This document shows, piece by piece, positions 54,901 to 61,965 of a DNA stretch of 64,000 nucleotides (position 1 is the stretch's first letter; the number at the start of each line of letters is the position of its first letter). The notes beneath the pieces are model-generated. The model saw nothing but the letters and a program-made list of their open reading frames with translations, did not search any database and had not been told where the DNA came from. Source of the DNA: Arion vulgaris (Eukaryota > Mollusca > Gastropoda > Stylommatophora > Arionidae); contig CM036767.1 of NCBI GenBank assembly GCA_020796225.1, positions 10,961,927 to 11,025,926 on the forward strand, given 5' to 3'. A program made the translations under genes and the position numbers.

Positions 54901-56811
54901 TCTATAAGGCAGAGGCACGTTCCTTTGGTTGTAGTCCGTAGAAGCCCATTTTATATTCCTCTGTCGCTTGGACATGCATCTTCCGTCTTTGACAGTTCAG
55001 GTTTCATTTCTGGATGCCTCCTCCCATAAGTAGATTGCCTTTCTAGGTTTACAGGTTCCATCTACCACCGGACTGTCATGTTCAAAACATGGTGGAAGCA
55101 GTGTTGCTGTAACGATCGCAGTTATGATCAGTCACCATCGTACATCGAGAGCCGCTGTAGCGTAGTTATTAGTGAACTCGCTCCGCAAGGCTGGTGGTCT
55201 GGGTTCAGCTCCCGCAATGTGTGTGGAATTTTCCCCGACCACGACGGCTCTCAGGTCGACCCAGCCTCAACTGGGTACCAGAATGCTCTGGGGAGTAAAG
55301 GCGGGCCGGCGTGATGCTGACTGCATCACCCATCGTGTGCTGACTGTCAATGAAAAATACAGGCCTAACACTGTATTGACCTATATACCACAAGGTATGA
55401 AAGGGTTCTTTTTTTTTTTTTTTTTTTTTTTATTTATTTTATATACCACCATTATACATCAGAAACCAATGGCAAACTATTAAACTTATAAGTGGTGCCT
55501 AGAAAATAGACGGCTCGTTTACTGTAGTTGATGGGGACTTTCTGTAAAGGATCTGCCATGATTTTCATTTTGCACCATTTAGGACGATAAAATTCAAGAT
55601 AAAGGCAGAAATGCATATACCAATAGGTTTTACTACAACAAAGACATGAGAAACTCCGTAAAACGGATTTCATGAAAGAGTCAACATGAAAGAGTTGAAT
55701 TTAAAACCTTAAATATGAAGGCGGGAAAATGTTCTTAGTTGCGGGTCCTTAGCATGGTTGCATAAGTGATAATAGATACAGAAAGTCAACATTTATACTA
55801 AAACGTTTTTATTAAGATATGATTTTAGGGAGGGTGTCTCTGTGGTGTGGAGGTTAGGTGCTCTATTGGAGACTGTCGATAAAACATAGGTCCTGTGTTC
55901 AATTTGAACATGTAAAAGAACACTTGTCAGTTCAAAATCGAGAAGGGCAGGATGGACAGTCACTGGAAAAATTCATTAGAATAGTTTTAAAATAAAATTC
56001 CAACAAAATATATTCACCATCGTCTAAATGATATCAGGGACCCTCGCTGGTGCTGCGGAGATCTTCATGTGTAAGAAAGAGATTGGAGCACATATGGTAA
56101 CTCACAGAAGAGAATTGATGATGGTTCAATCAATCAAGATATGGACAAACAGACACAGAAAAACTAGGGGAGAAAGCCTGACTGATACATTTGTAGTATT
56201 GGCCAGTGTGTTCACAGATAATAAGGAAACGAAACTCTTCTTGTGTAAAATAGTATTGGTACTGTTTTGCCTCTTGTAAACTTTGTTTGTAAGCAATGAC
56301 TGTATTCTTGTATGAGATGTTATGATAATAATAATAATAACATTAGTACTGAAATGATGTGTAATAACTGTTACTGATTACCGCGTGTTCGTAGCGCGTT
56401 GGACTACGGGTGACTAGTCCTCTGTAAGTGCGGGTTCAACTCCGCGGACTGGCAGAAAAGCTACAGGTTCCCAGATTTACGGTGTTCATGGCGCCGAGCC
56501 GAAGGGTTACGATGTCCATGACACCGAGCGAAGAGCTTTCAGCTCAAGTGCTTCTGGATCGGAAAAAAAAGAAGAACTGATGACATAGACAAAAGGTTGA
56601 AAATTATAATAATTTATTTTTGTTTACATATTCTTCAAATATTGTAATATATTCAACAGGACATAACTTTAAAAGGAAGTTCAATGTGGAGAAAGAAACA
56701 GTTGACATCTCAACGTATGCAACCAGTGTTGAAGATAAAAACTTTTGTGTGGAGGATGCTAACCGTTCTAGACTTCACTCTTTGTGTGACATGGAATCTT
56801 TAGTTCTTTGA
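39967..56811 (+). CDS. DUS1L: DUS1L, tRNA-dihydrouridine synthase 1-like (eleven exons, 492 codons)
   Basis: FMN/NADPH enzyme that reduces uridine to dihydrouridine in the tRNA D-loop (positions 16/17 for the Dus1 group). Exons: 39967-40212, 42604-42763, 43779-43891, 45609-45691, 47666-47769, 49403-49547, 50528-50624, 51867-51964, 52845-53049, 54310-54385, 56660-56811. Every junction is GT/AG and all phases agree, giving 492 codons plus stop (human 473). Motifs: [14 protein letters not shown] (FMN loop), [20 protein letters not shown] with the catalytic Cys, [48 protein letters not shown]. The C-terminal tail has KNPYKNF and a Cys cluster CTLCPNPK / [10 protein letters not shown] that may bind zinc. 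MM at the start makes 39967 or 39970 equally possible. DUS1L and F8A point away from each other, 5.1 kb apart. Confidence 0.96.
40478..40700 (-). mobile_element. SINE-A, short copy
   Basis: Antisense copy with about 25 bp missing near the tail. DUS1L intron 1. Confidence 0.82.
40724..40930 (-). mobile_element. SINE-A2, head-truncated
   Basis: Begins TTCTTCTTTGCGTACATTC, keeps GGCCCCTAAACGTATAGAC and CCGATTTCAGCCAAACC, then decays before the head. It lies 24 bp from the SINE-A copy in the same orientation. Confidence 0.8.
41138..41300 (-). mobile_element. LINE-e 3' fragment
   Basis: TTCTTCTTTTGTTGTCACAC start and GCCATCTAACCATACTTTGA internal match to 9001-9250. Confidence 0.5.
41391..41445 (+). 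mobile_element. LINE-f terminal fragment
   Basis: GAGATTGGAGCACCTATGGA, CCAGTCCATAGTGCTGCGAT and GATGAT. Confidence 0.55.
41580..42008. other. DUS1L intron 1, probable old LINE, unassigned
   Basis: A pyrimidine-rich stretch whose complement is purine-rich with long open frames, as in antisense LINE C-termini elsewhere in the window. I could not match it to a defined family. Confidence 0.3.
42011..42100 (-). mobile_element. SINE-A tail fragment
   Basis: TTCGAACCCTCCATATCGAT, CACTTGTTAATCACTCTTTG, GTGCCAGTTATGCACCC. Confidence 0.75.
42201..42460 (-). mobile_element. SINE-A, full length
   Basis: Antisense copy from CTTCTTCTAATGCTCC to GGCACCACACGGCGA, about 140 bp before DUS1L exon 2. Confidence 0.87.
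43087..43330 (+). mobile_element. Family H repeat, degenerate
   Basis: Matches 50700-50950 at ACAAACAATG, GAATGTCAGAACTACCATCA, CGGTGCCAAAACTACTGG and CTGCAGACTCC. See the reference copy at 58445-58924. Confidence 0.5.
43985..44260 (+). mobile_element. LINE C-terminal fragment
   Basis: After DUS1L exon 3 the plus strand reads [13 protein letters not shown], then [17 protein letters not shown] and [18 protein letters not shown] text in shifted frames, the WIGHV...RP-TTWRR end of jockey/RTE-type LINEs. Confidence 0.55.
44261..45096. other. DUS1L intron 3, unassigned
   Basis: 44945-45060 (GCGATCAACTTTTGCTATGC, CATAAACAGGGCTG, GAGGTCTTC) repeats at 54610-54670, so it belongs to an interspersed family. 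The rest is unrecognised. Confidence 0.35.
45097..45325. mobile_element. piggyBac-like MITE with canonical CCCTTT ends
   Basis: 221 bp (45101-45321) between TTAA copies at 45097-45100 and 45322-45325. Left end CCCTTTACCTGCTAA, complement of right end CCCTTTCGCTGCTAA. Internal subrepeat CTAAAGACG...TTAACAC occurs twice. No coding frame. Confidence 0.85.
45965..46290. repeat. Tandem repeat, about 80-bp unit with internal (TA)n
   Basis: Four imperfect units, each with GGTACA-TATAAGGGACGTAT, ACTATTTATATGAAGTATAT and TAGTACATTTATATAATG. Unit length varies through the TA run. DUS1L intron 4. Confidence 0.88.
46500..46970. repeat. Penelope 3' ends as an inverted repeat, intact arms
   Basis: Left arm (minus orientation) 46515-46655 and right arm (plus orientation) about 46800-46965 are mutual complements: CACGACAAAGTACTATAGTT...CAACGTTTAGACCAAAGGCC versus GGCCTTTTGGTCAAAACGTT...AACTATAGTACTTTGT. 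The loop encodes the VLFPDFH-type 3' region of the plus-oriented copy. Confidence 0.82.
47195..47290 (-). mobile_element. Penelope 3' end fragment
   Basis: GAAACACGTAAAAACAAAGT, CTGTAGTTTTACAATAGC, CAACGTTTACCAAAGGCTTT and ATCAAGCAAAGATACAAC. 230 bp from the inverted pair. Confidence 0.7.
47862..48075 (+). mobile_element. SINE-E, full length
   Basis: GGTCTCTGTGGTCAAGCC head, B box GGTTCGAATCTGG (the best in the family), CATTTTTTCCAGAGACCCC, CTCTTGACAGGTGATGTGCC and an AGGAAATCAATCC tail. Confidence 0.8.
48299..48486 (-). mobile_element. SINE-C, full length
   Basis: TTTTTTTTCGATCTAGAAGC, GAGCTTTTCGGCTCGGTGCC, then GTAAATCTGGGGAATCTGTG and the tRNA-like head with GTCCAACACGCTACGAACAC. Confidence 0.85.
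48640..49037 (+). mobile_element. LINE RT C-terminal fragment
   Basis: [40 protein letters not shown], a stop, and further on [17 protein letters not shown]. These are the post-palm and connection blocks of a LINE. It ends where SINE-A2 begins. Confidence 0.7.
49038..49288 (+). mobile_element. SINE-A2, full length
   Basis: The only complete plus-strand copy: GCCCATGTGGTTACCAGGGG to GAGCACAAAGAAGAAGAAG. About 115 bp before DUS1L exon 6. Confidence 0.88.
49975..50330 (+). mobile_element. LINE-c C-terminal domain
   Basis: [20 protein letters not shown], then [16 protein letters not shown] and a stop. Same domain as 21247-21531 but a divergent sequence. DUS1L intron 6. Confidence 0.7.
50700..51115 (+). 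mobile_element. Family H composite SINE with LINE-c tail
   Basis: AGGGAATGCTAACCCGAAAC, AGAAAACGGATGTACCAGGC, GGCGCATAACATGGTGCAAC, then CCAAAACTTGCTGCGGG, followed by the LINE-c 3' end (GGCCCACTTGCACTAGC to CCCAATCTAGTGAG). Confidence 0.7.
51182..51440 (+). mobile_element. SINE-A, full length
   Basis: CGCTTGTGTGTTGCCGGGC to AGAAGAAGAAG, well preserved. DUS1L intron 7. Confidence 0.88.
51621..51812 (-). mobile_element. SINE-A, head-truncated
   Basis: TTCTTCTTCGAATGCTCCAC to CCTACCTAGGCCTTA. The CGCCCG head is missing. Confidence 0.82.
52090..52680 (-). mobile_element. LINE-g fragment interrupted by a SINE-A2 piece
   Basis: Antisense LINE-g ends at 52090-52170 and 52503-52680 (TTCAACTCTCTTTCCGCAGT, TTCTTCTCCATGTTTATTTT). 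The interior 52365-52501 is a SINE-A2 head half (GGTTCTATTCTTTACACCCC, GTAACCACTCGGGCG). Confidence 0.6.
53098..53342 (+). mobile_element. SINE-A, full length
   Basis: Starts 49 bp after DUS1L exon 9: CGCTTGTTGCCGGGGC to GTTTGAAGAAGAT. Confidence 0.87.
53400..53860 (-). mobile_element. LINE-f region fragment
   Basis: Antisense: GGACATGTTCATATGTGCTC (3' terminal words), AGTTCGATGTTGATTGATG, then the frame [20 protein letters not shown]...[17 protein letters not shown]. Confidence 0.6.
53885..54095 (+). mobile_element. SINE-D
   Basis: Head with TAGTTCAAACTCTGGGGTGG, then GTTCAGAAAGCAATGGCAAA, AAGTGATGCCTAGGAAATCA and TCCTGTAAAGGATAAGGC. About 215 bp before DUS1L exon 10. Confidence 0.72.
54386..55145. 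other. DUS1L intron 10 start, weak repeats
   Basis: 54610-54670 repeats 44945-45060. The rest, including the 54706-54897 frame, is unassigned. Confidence 0.3.
55147..55431 (+). mobile_element. SINE-B with long T tail
   Basis: The only plus-strand copy, so the family structure reads directly: GAGAGCCGCTGTAGCGTAGT head, GGTTCAGCTCCCGC B box, GGTATGAAAGGGTTC end, then a pure T run of more than 20. Confidence 0.9.
55455..55560 (+). mobile_element. SINE-D 3' fragment
   Basis: AGAAACCAATGGCAAACTAT, AAGTGGTGCCTAGAAAATAG, TTCTGTAAAGGATCTGCC. It directly follows the SINE-B tail. Confidence 0.6.
55830..55975 (+). mobile_element. SINE-G 5' part
   Basis: GGGTGTCTCTGTGGTGTGGA, GGTTAGGTGCTC (A-box-like), GGTCCTGTGTTCAAT (B-box-like), CAGTTCAAAATCGAG. 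Confidence 0.6.
56036..56145 (+). repeat. Repeat family F
   Basis: AGGGACCCTCGCTGGTGCTG, GAGATCTTCATGTGTAAGAA, GATTGGAGCACATATGG, GATGATGGTTCAATCAATCA. Confidence 0.72.
56379..56569 (+). mobile_element. SINE-C, reference copy
   Basis: CGCGTGTTCGTAGCGCGTTG, GTGCGGGTTCAACTCCGCGG (B box), AGAAAAGCTACAGGTTCCC, ATGTCCATGACACCGAGCG, GATCGG and an A run. 90 bp before the last DUS1L exon. Confidence 0.87.
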
Positions 56812-57084
56812 CTACGGGACACTTAGATATCCATCGCTGTCTTGGGGGGTTACCTGATAGGTCATAGACTGTTAATTGTCACAGAAAATACACAAACCTT
56901 TTTACTAAAATGAGGAATACTCTAAGAGAAAACACAGGCTTAGAAGATTTCAATGAAGATAAAGGGTATTCTCTATCTCGTTTGTGCAAGTTATGCATAC
57001 CAATAGGTGCTGCAATATGGGAAAACTCTGAAAGAAACCCCATTAGATACATCAACCAGCTCAGAACGTGAGTTGTTGTCTAAA

Positions 57085-57160
57085 CACACTGAAATACATG
57101 CTTGGGATAAGATCGGAGCAATTATGGATATGTGCGATGAAGATGATCCTCAAATGAACA
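57085..57160 (+). mobile_element. LINE-f 3' end fragment
   Basis: GATAAGATCGGAGCAATTAT, GGATATGTGCGATGAAGATG, ATCC. Confidence 0.55.
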
Positions 57161-57383
57161 ATGCACAGAAAGTGGATCATGGAGATCAGACAGTAGTCAA
57201 TTTATTTGGCTGTGTTGTACTTCTGCATTCAGATCATTGTTCATGCTAGATCATCAGACTTGCTGTCAACCAACTATTCCAGGTTTAGATGACAGCTTTA
57301 AGTTGGTTTAATAATCACTAACAATTTGATGTACTTGAAGTCTGGGTTTTTTGTGTAATATAATTTAGAAAAATATGTGTTCC

Positions 57384-57636
57384 TCGAGTGTGGTGCCGGA
57401 GCCCAAGGAAGCAAAGAATGATACCACTGTTGTAAGAGACAACTTGTCGTAAGAGACAACTTGTAGAACCTAAGGAAGCTATCCTGGTAAATAAAAAGCA
57501 TTGCAGACATTGGATGTGCTGGCCTACTGTAAGCACATAACTGGCGGAACGTACAATCGCTCCGAGGCTCAGATCACATACAAATCACAAATGGTGGTTA
57601 ACAAGTGGTTGATATGGGGGTGTTCGAAGAAGAAAA
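57384..57636 (+). mobile_element. SINE-A
   Basis: CGAGTGTGGTGCCGGAGCCC to GTTCGAAGAAGAAA. An 18-bp piece (GTCGTAAGAGACAACTTG) is locally duplicated in the head. Confidence 0.83.
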
Positions 57637-57739
57637 ATATATAGTTTTCAAGAGGGTTTGAGTTGTTTGTTATCCCATTGATGATTTGTTATAGTCATCC
57701 TGAAAATTTGCATGACCACAAGTTGTTCTGTGTGATCAT

Positions 57740-58110
57740 ACCTATTAAGTCATTACTGCTGCCCTCCTGTGGCTCTCTGGGACTGTTTAATTGCACAGTT
57801 GTGGCATCAGACTCTCAGTCAATGCTTCGGCAGTATAAGGAGATTATTGAGATTTCCAACCTCCAGAGGCTTATGTGGATCTACCGTCCTGGACAATGTG
57901 GTTTTTGAGGGTAATGAAGGGGCAGAAAGGTTTACATCAACAGAACCAATCATTAGGAATTGAGATGGAAAGTGGATGATGTCCTTTGGTTCCTCAGCTA
58001 CCGCCTGTTCAGTGAAGACACTACTTTAAAATTTATGTTGAATCTATCCAACAATCTAAGGGGTTTGAAATTATACACTGTACAAGCAGAACTGGTATCA
58101 GAGATACAGA
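57740..58110 (+). mobile_element. LINE RNase H fragment
   Basis: VVASDSQSMLRQYKEI (the DS-S active-site block), then EISNLQRLMWIYRPGQCGFE and NEGAER, i.e. W--PGH-G--GNE-AD with changes, followed by a degraded tail. No host gene is apparent here. Confidence 0.7.
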
Positions 58111-58444
58111 ATGAGGAGTGTCTTTAACTGCGAGCCATAGGAATGATCAGTATACATACTATATGACATCTGTTTGGGTGAAACTGAGCACCTATGCGTT
58201 TGTCTGGAGTGCTGTGACATCAATTTAGTAACCAATAACCTCACCAATAAAGTGTTTTTTCCATGCATTGATTTTCTGTTTTATTCCCTCCCTCACATTT
58301 GTTCTGTATTGGTCATATATGTTTCTTTTTCCACTTCCCTTATTGTATGTATCTTGAAAGATTTGCAGTATTTATGCATATGTTAAATTTGAACATCTAG
58401 TCTTCATGTATGTGGCATGTTTCTGAATATTCTTCTGCATTTTC

Positions 58445-58924
58445 ACTAGATTGGGATTTTGGATTCTCTAATAAAAGCAGCCGTCTGCCTCAGTTTGTCT
58501 TGGACGCTAGTGTAAGTGTGCCACCTCTTTCTTAAGTCTGCATACTGGGGCAGTTCTGTAGGATATAATTCCTATGATTTCTGCTTCCCGTTTGTGCCGA
58601 CCTCTTCTCGCAGTAAGTTTTGGCCACCCCCATGATGGTAGGTCTGACATTCTTACTGCGTGGCTAAATCTCAAGGCAGACTGGCGACCGTAGAATCCGT
58701 CATTCCATTCCTCATTGTGAGGGGTCGTTGCACCATGTTATGTGCCTTGCGGCCTGGTTCATCCGTTTTCTACAAGCATTTGTTTCAGGTTAGCATTCCC
58801 TAGTGGACATGTGCATCCGATTTCAGCCAAACCTCCTTAGTCGCCACTTACGACTTGCGTGACAGGTAACTGTGGGTCTATTCTTTACACCCCAAATTTG
58901 TGCCCGGTAACCACTCGGGCGATT
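58445..58924 (-). mobile_element. Family H composite SINE, full length
   Basis: On the element strand: SINE-A2-type head (CGCCCGAGTGGTTACCGGG through GAAATCGGATGCACATGTCC), then AGGGAATGCTAACCTGAAAC, GAAAACGGATGAACCAGGCC, GGCACATAACATGGTGCAAC, a unique body (GGGTGGCCAAAACTTACTGC), and a LINE-c 3' end to AATCCCAATCTAGTG. Confidence 0.75.
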
Positions 58925-59109
58925 CCTGAATATTAAAACAACTTATAATTCTTGTCTTTTATTCTTAATTTGCCAGTCGAAGAATAGCCACTTTCATTCA
59001 CTGTTATTTTGTATCTTATAATCGTTATTCATTCTTTTCTATTATCTATTTTAGTTTCCGTAAAAGCGTCTAAAAGATAAGGATGCACCAGGTTTCTCCA
59101 TATGGCTCG
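58925..59109. other. Unassigned AT-rich spacer
   Basis: No frame or repeat recognised. Confidence 0.3.
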
Positions 59110-59280
59110 TCCTGTCAGCAGAAACGCACGCCATCGACGAGAGTGTTGCACGAACTCTGTAGCTCCATTAATAATCCTAGAGTTCTAATAAAAAAATTGC
59201 ACATGTGACTGTCTGGATTCGACCACAGAATCTTCGGAATGACATGCAAACGTGCATAACACTTCGTCATAGAGAGCCAC
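59110..59280 (-). mobile_element. SINE-E
   Basis: Antisense copy: CATCGACGAGAGTGTTGCAC, TGTAGCTCCATTAATAATCC, CTGGATTCGACCACAGAATC, CGTGCATAACACTTCG. Confidence 0.65.
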
Positions 59281-59436
59281 AATCAAATTGATGGGAATTC
59301 ATATTGTACTGACACTGATCTTTTGTGTGGTTTATTTGCTGATGAGTGTAGAGACAGTTCATGCTTAACATGAAAAGCCAGTATCACACTACCATTGCAC
59401 TATACGATCAAGAACGAAATTATGGGCAATATGGTA

Positions 59437-59690
59437 GTATAGGTGGCATCTGTGACCTAAGGGATAGTGACTCGGTCTATTAACCCGGACGTTCTGAGTT
59501 CGAATCACGCTGCGGACAGTTTGGTTGCAAATTGTTTCGCATGGATTTTTACAAAGGACGATGGCACCACGCGTTCAGAAAGCAATGGCAAACTACTGAA
59601 CGTAATAATTCCTAGAAAATCATAAACAGCGTTAAAAACTGGGGTTGATTCGCAAAGTCCTGTAAAGGATATGCAATCAACTTTTTAAAA
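59437..59690 (+). mobile_element. SINE-D, reference copy
   Basis: GGGATAGTGACTCGGTCTAT (A-box region), GAGTTCGAATCACGCTG (near-canonical B box), CGTTCAGAAAGCAATGGCAA, CCTAGAAAATCATAAACAG, TCCTGTAAAGGATATGC. Confidence 0.8.
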
Positions 59691-59950
59691 TGTTAGTATA
59701 TGGATCGCAGTAACGTACTTCATTGGTAACTGTTTTACTTTCTCGCTAATCGTTACTTGAATACTTACTACTGTCTGCATCATACAGTAAGGAGTGGACA
59801 ATCTGCTGTCCGGAACCAGTCCGTTAAACAATTGTTATTTCCTCCCCCGCCTCCAAAGTGTATCAAATATTACTATTCATTCCAGCCTCTAAGCTAAATA
59901 CCATTAGTTTAGAATAAGCACACACATCCTTCCTTTAAAAAATCAACTAC

Positions 59951-60192
59951 ATCTTCTTGGAATGCACTTGTGAACCACTCTGTGTGATTTGTGTGTGATC
60001 TGAGCCTAGAACCATTGCACACTGTGCCAGTTACGCGCCTACAAGAAGACCAGCACATCATATTTTTGCATTTCTTTTTATTTACTAGCGTAGCTTCCCT
60101 AGGTCCTACATCAGTCACCTCTTACGACATGCCTTGTAGATCGTAGTGGTACTATTCTTTGCTCCTTGCGAGTCCCGGCACCATACGGTCGA
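59951..60192 (-). mobile_element. SINE-A
   Basis: Full-length antisense copy, ATCTTCTTGGAATGCACTTG to CCGGCACCATACGGTCGA. Confidence 0.85.
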
Positions 60193-60227
60193 ACAAACAA
60201 CTAAATATAATAAAAGTTAAGTTAATT

Positions 60228-60300
60228 GCATATCCTTTACAGGACTTTGCGAATCAACCTCAGCTTTTAAACGCTGTTTGTGATTTTTCTAGGCATTATT
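60228..60300 (-). mobile_element. SINE-D 3' fragment
   Basis: GCATATCCTTTACAGGACTT, TGCGAATCAACC, GTGATTTTTCTAGGCATTAT. Confidence 0.65.
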
Positions 60301-60689
60301 ACGTTGTTTTTGTTTAAAGACACTCTTAAAGTGTCTATGAAATGCTTCGATATAGACACAACGTGCTGGGAATCCCTGAAGAAAGATCGCCAAATGTTGC
60401 GCTGTAACAACACAAGCGGGCTGCATAGTTGAGAATTGACGTGCCTTTGAGGCACAGAGAAAAACGAGCTGCGCGAAAAAACACAACACTCACATGTCAA
60501 ACCTTGATCATGTTTGTCCCACCTGTGTGTGGAGATTGTGTTCTAGATACAGTCACCTCCGCATACAAAAGGGAAGTGCAGCAGCACACGTTTGAAGCTG
60601 TTGTCCTTTTCGCTTGCGATGGAAGGCACTGAGAAATAGTAATCATCTGTTACGCAATCGCAATGGGAAGCAAGTAACTAAAAGTGGAT

Positions 60690-60786
60690 AACCAATGTGC
60701 AACGTATACACGTTCTTGACAAAGATCAAGCTTATCACAAAGAGTGATTAAAATTGGTCGTAAAGAACGAACGCAAAGAAGAAGAC
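60690..60786 (+). mobile_element. SINE-A2 tail fragment
   Basis: AACCAATGTGCAACGTATAC, ACGTTCTTGACAAAGATCAA, GATTAAAATTGGTCGTAAAG, GAACGAACGCAAAGAAGAAG. Confidence 0.8.
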
Positions 60787-61965
60787 TAAAAGTGGACAAA
60801 AAATGTTGTACTTTCCAGGAAAGTCAAACTGCAAGATTATTTCTTTATTCTGCATCGTGATAAAGAAAAAACGTTTCATGACTGACTGTAAAACCGCTTT
60901 TTTTAATGGCGGTGTAGAACAGGTGGGACGAGAGCTTGAATAATTTACTTGCTAGTGCAGTCGCCGTGAAGCTGTTCAGGCTAGGATGTTTCATTTATGC
61001 CCACAACAGAAAAAAATCATTCGCCTTTACCGTGAATTGAACACGGGTCTTCCGTATGGGAGTCGCTTTCTAATTCATTCGGCCCGTCATACAGGGAAAC
61101 CCAGTACAATGAAGTTAATCCTTCGCCTTTGGACCCTTTTAGGCATGTTAATATTAAAGATACTTTTCACTTGTCCTAATATTTCTAAGTCTAGTTACCA
61201 AAATAATGATACGAAACAAAAATTCATCACTTTATTTATATAACAGGATGTTTGGTCGGGTATTTTCCGGTTTCGTTTGCCGAGCTACTGAGTTAGTGCT
61301 TGAGCAACGCTGTGAGCTATGACTGTTACATGGAATGCTTTTTGCTGTTTGTCCACCATGCGTTTGTTGTGTGTATTCAGAAAATGGCGGACAGCGGTTA
61401 TGACGAACAAGCTCAATCTGCCGTATGCAGTTATATTGCGAGTGCAGAAAGCTGGATTTTGTCATGATTGATGTTCCTTCGACAAGAATTGCAATTCAAG
61501 TGATGAACAGTTTTATGTTGCTACATTAGCGACGGCCATATGCATTTTATGCGGTGCAGGTTTCTTATTGTGGCGGTACACGGCTGTTTCATTCTGGAAT
61601 TAGTTCACACAGGAAACATTTCACAGTTGTTAGTATTTCGTGTGATTTTCATTGGCACAGGAACGGAGCAATTATGGGGTGACCCGTTGCAGTGAAGTTG
61701 GAACCGTACTTATGAACTATGGGCCCGTCACTCCTCCGATAATCGTGATAACTTCTATCAATCTTGATAACATTATATCTAACCAAAACACCATCAGATG
61801 TGGACAGGCTATTTGGCAAGTTCAAACAATCTCATAAGATTTGTAAGCTACTCATTTATAATGTACTGTCCATTTATCTTTCTCTATTCATTCTCTACTC
61901 TCGCTCTCTCATTCCCGTCTTCTACTTTCCTTCAGTAATATGATTTATATATTATCCCTGCCCAG
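60787..61965. other. Intergenic, no gene recognised
   Basis: 61030-61090 contains, on the minus strand, a tRNA-like GAAAGCGACTCCCATACGG-A plus GTGTTCAATTC pair, probably an old SINE head. Remaining frames are short and unmatched. Confidence 0.35.

Noticed and set aside
56379..56460. Functional tRNA gene
   Set aside because: A- and B-box-like words are present, but there is no acceptor-stem pairing, and the sequence continues into a SINE body found in several copies.
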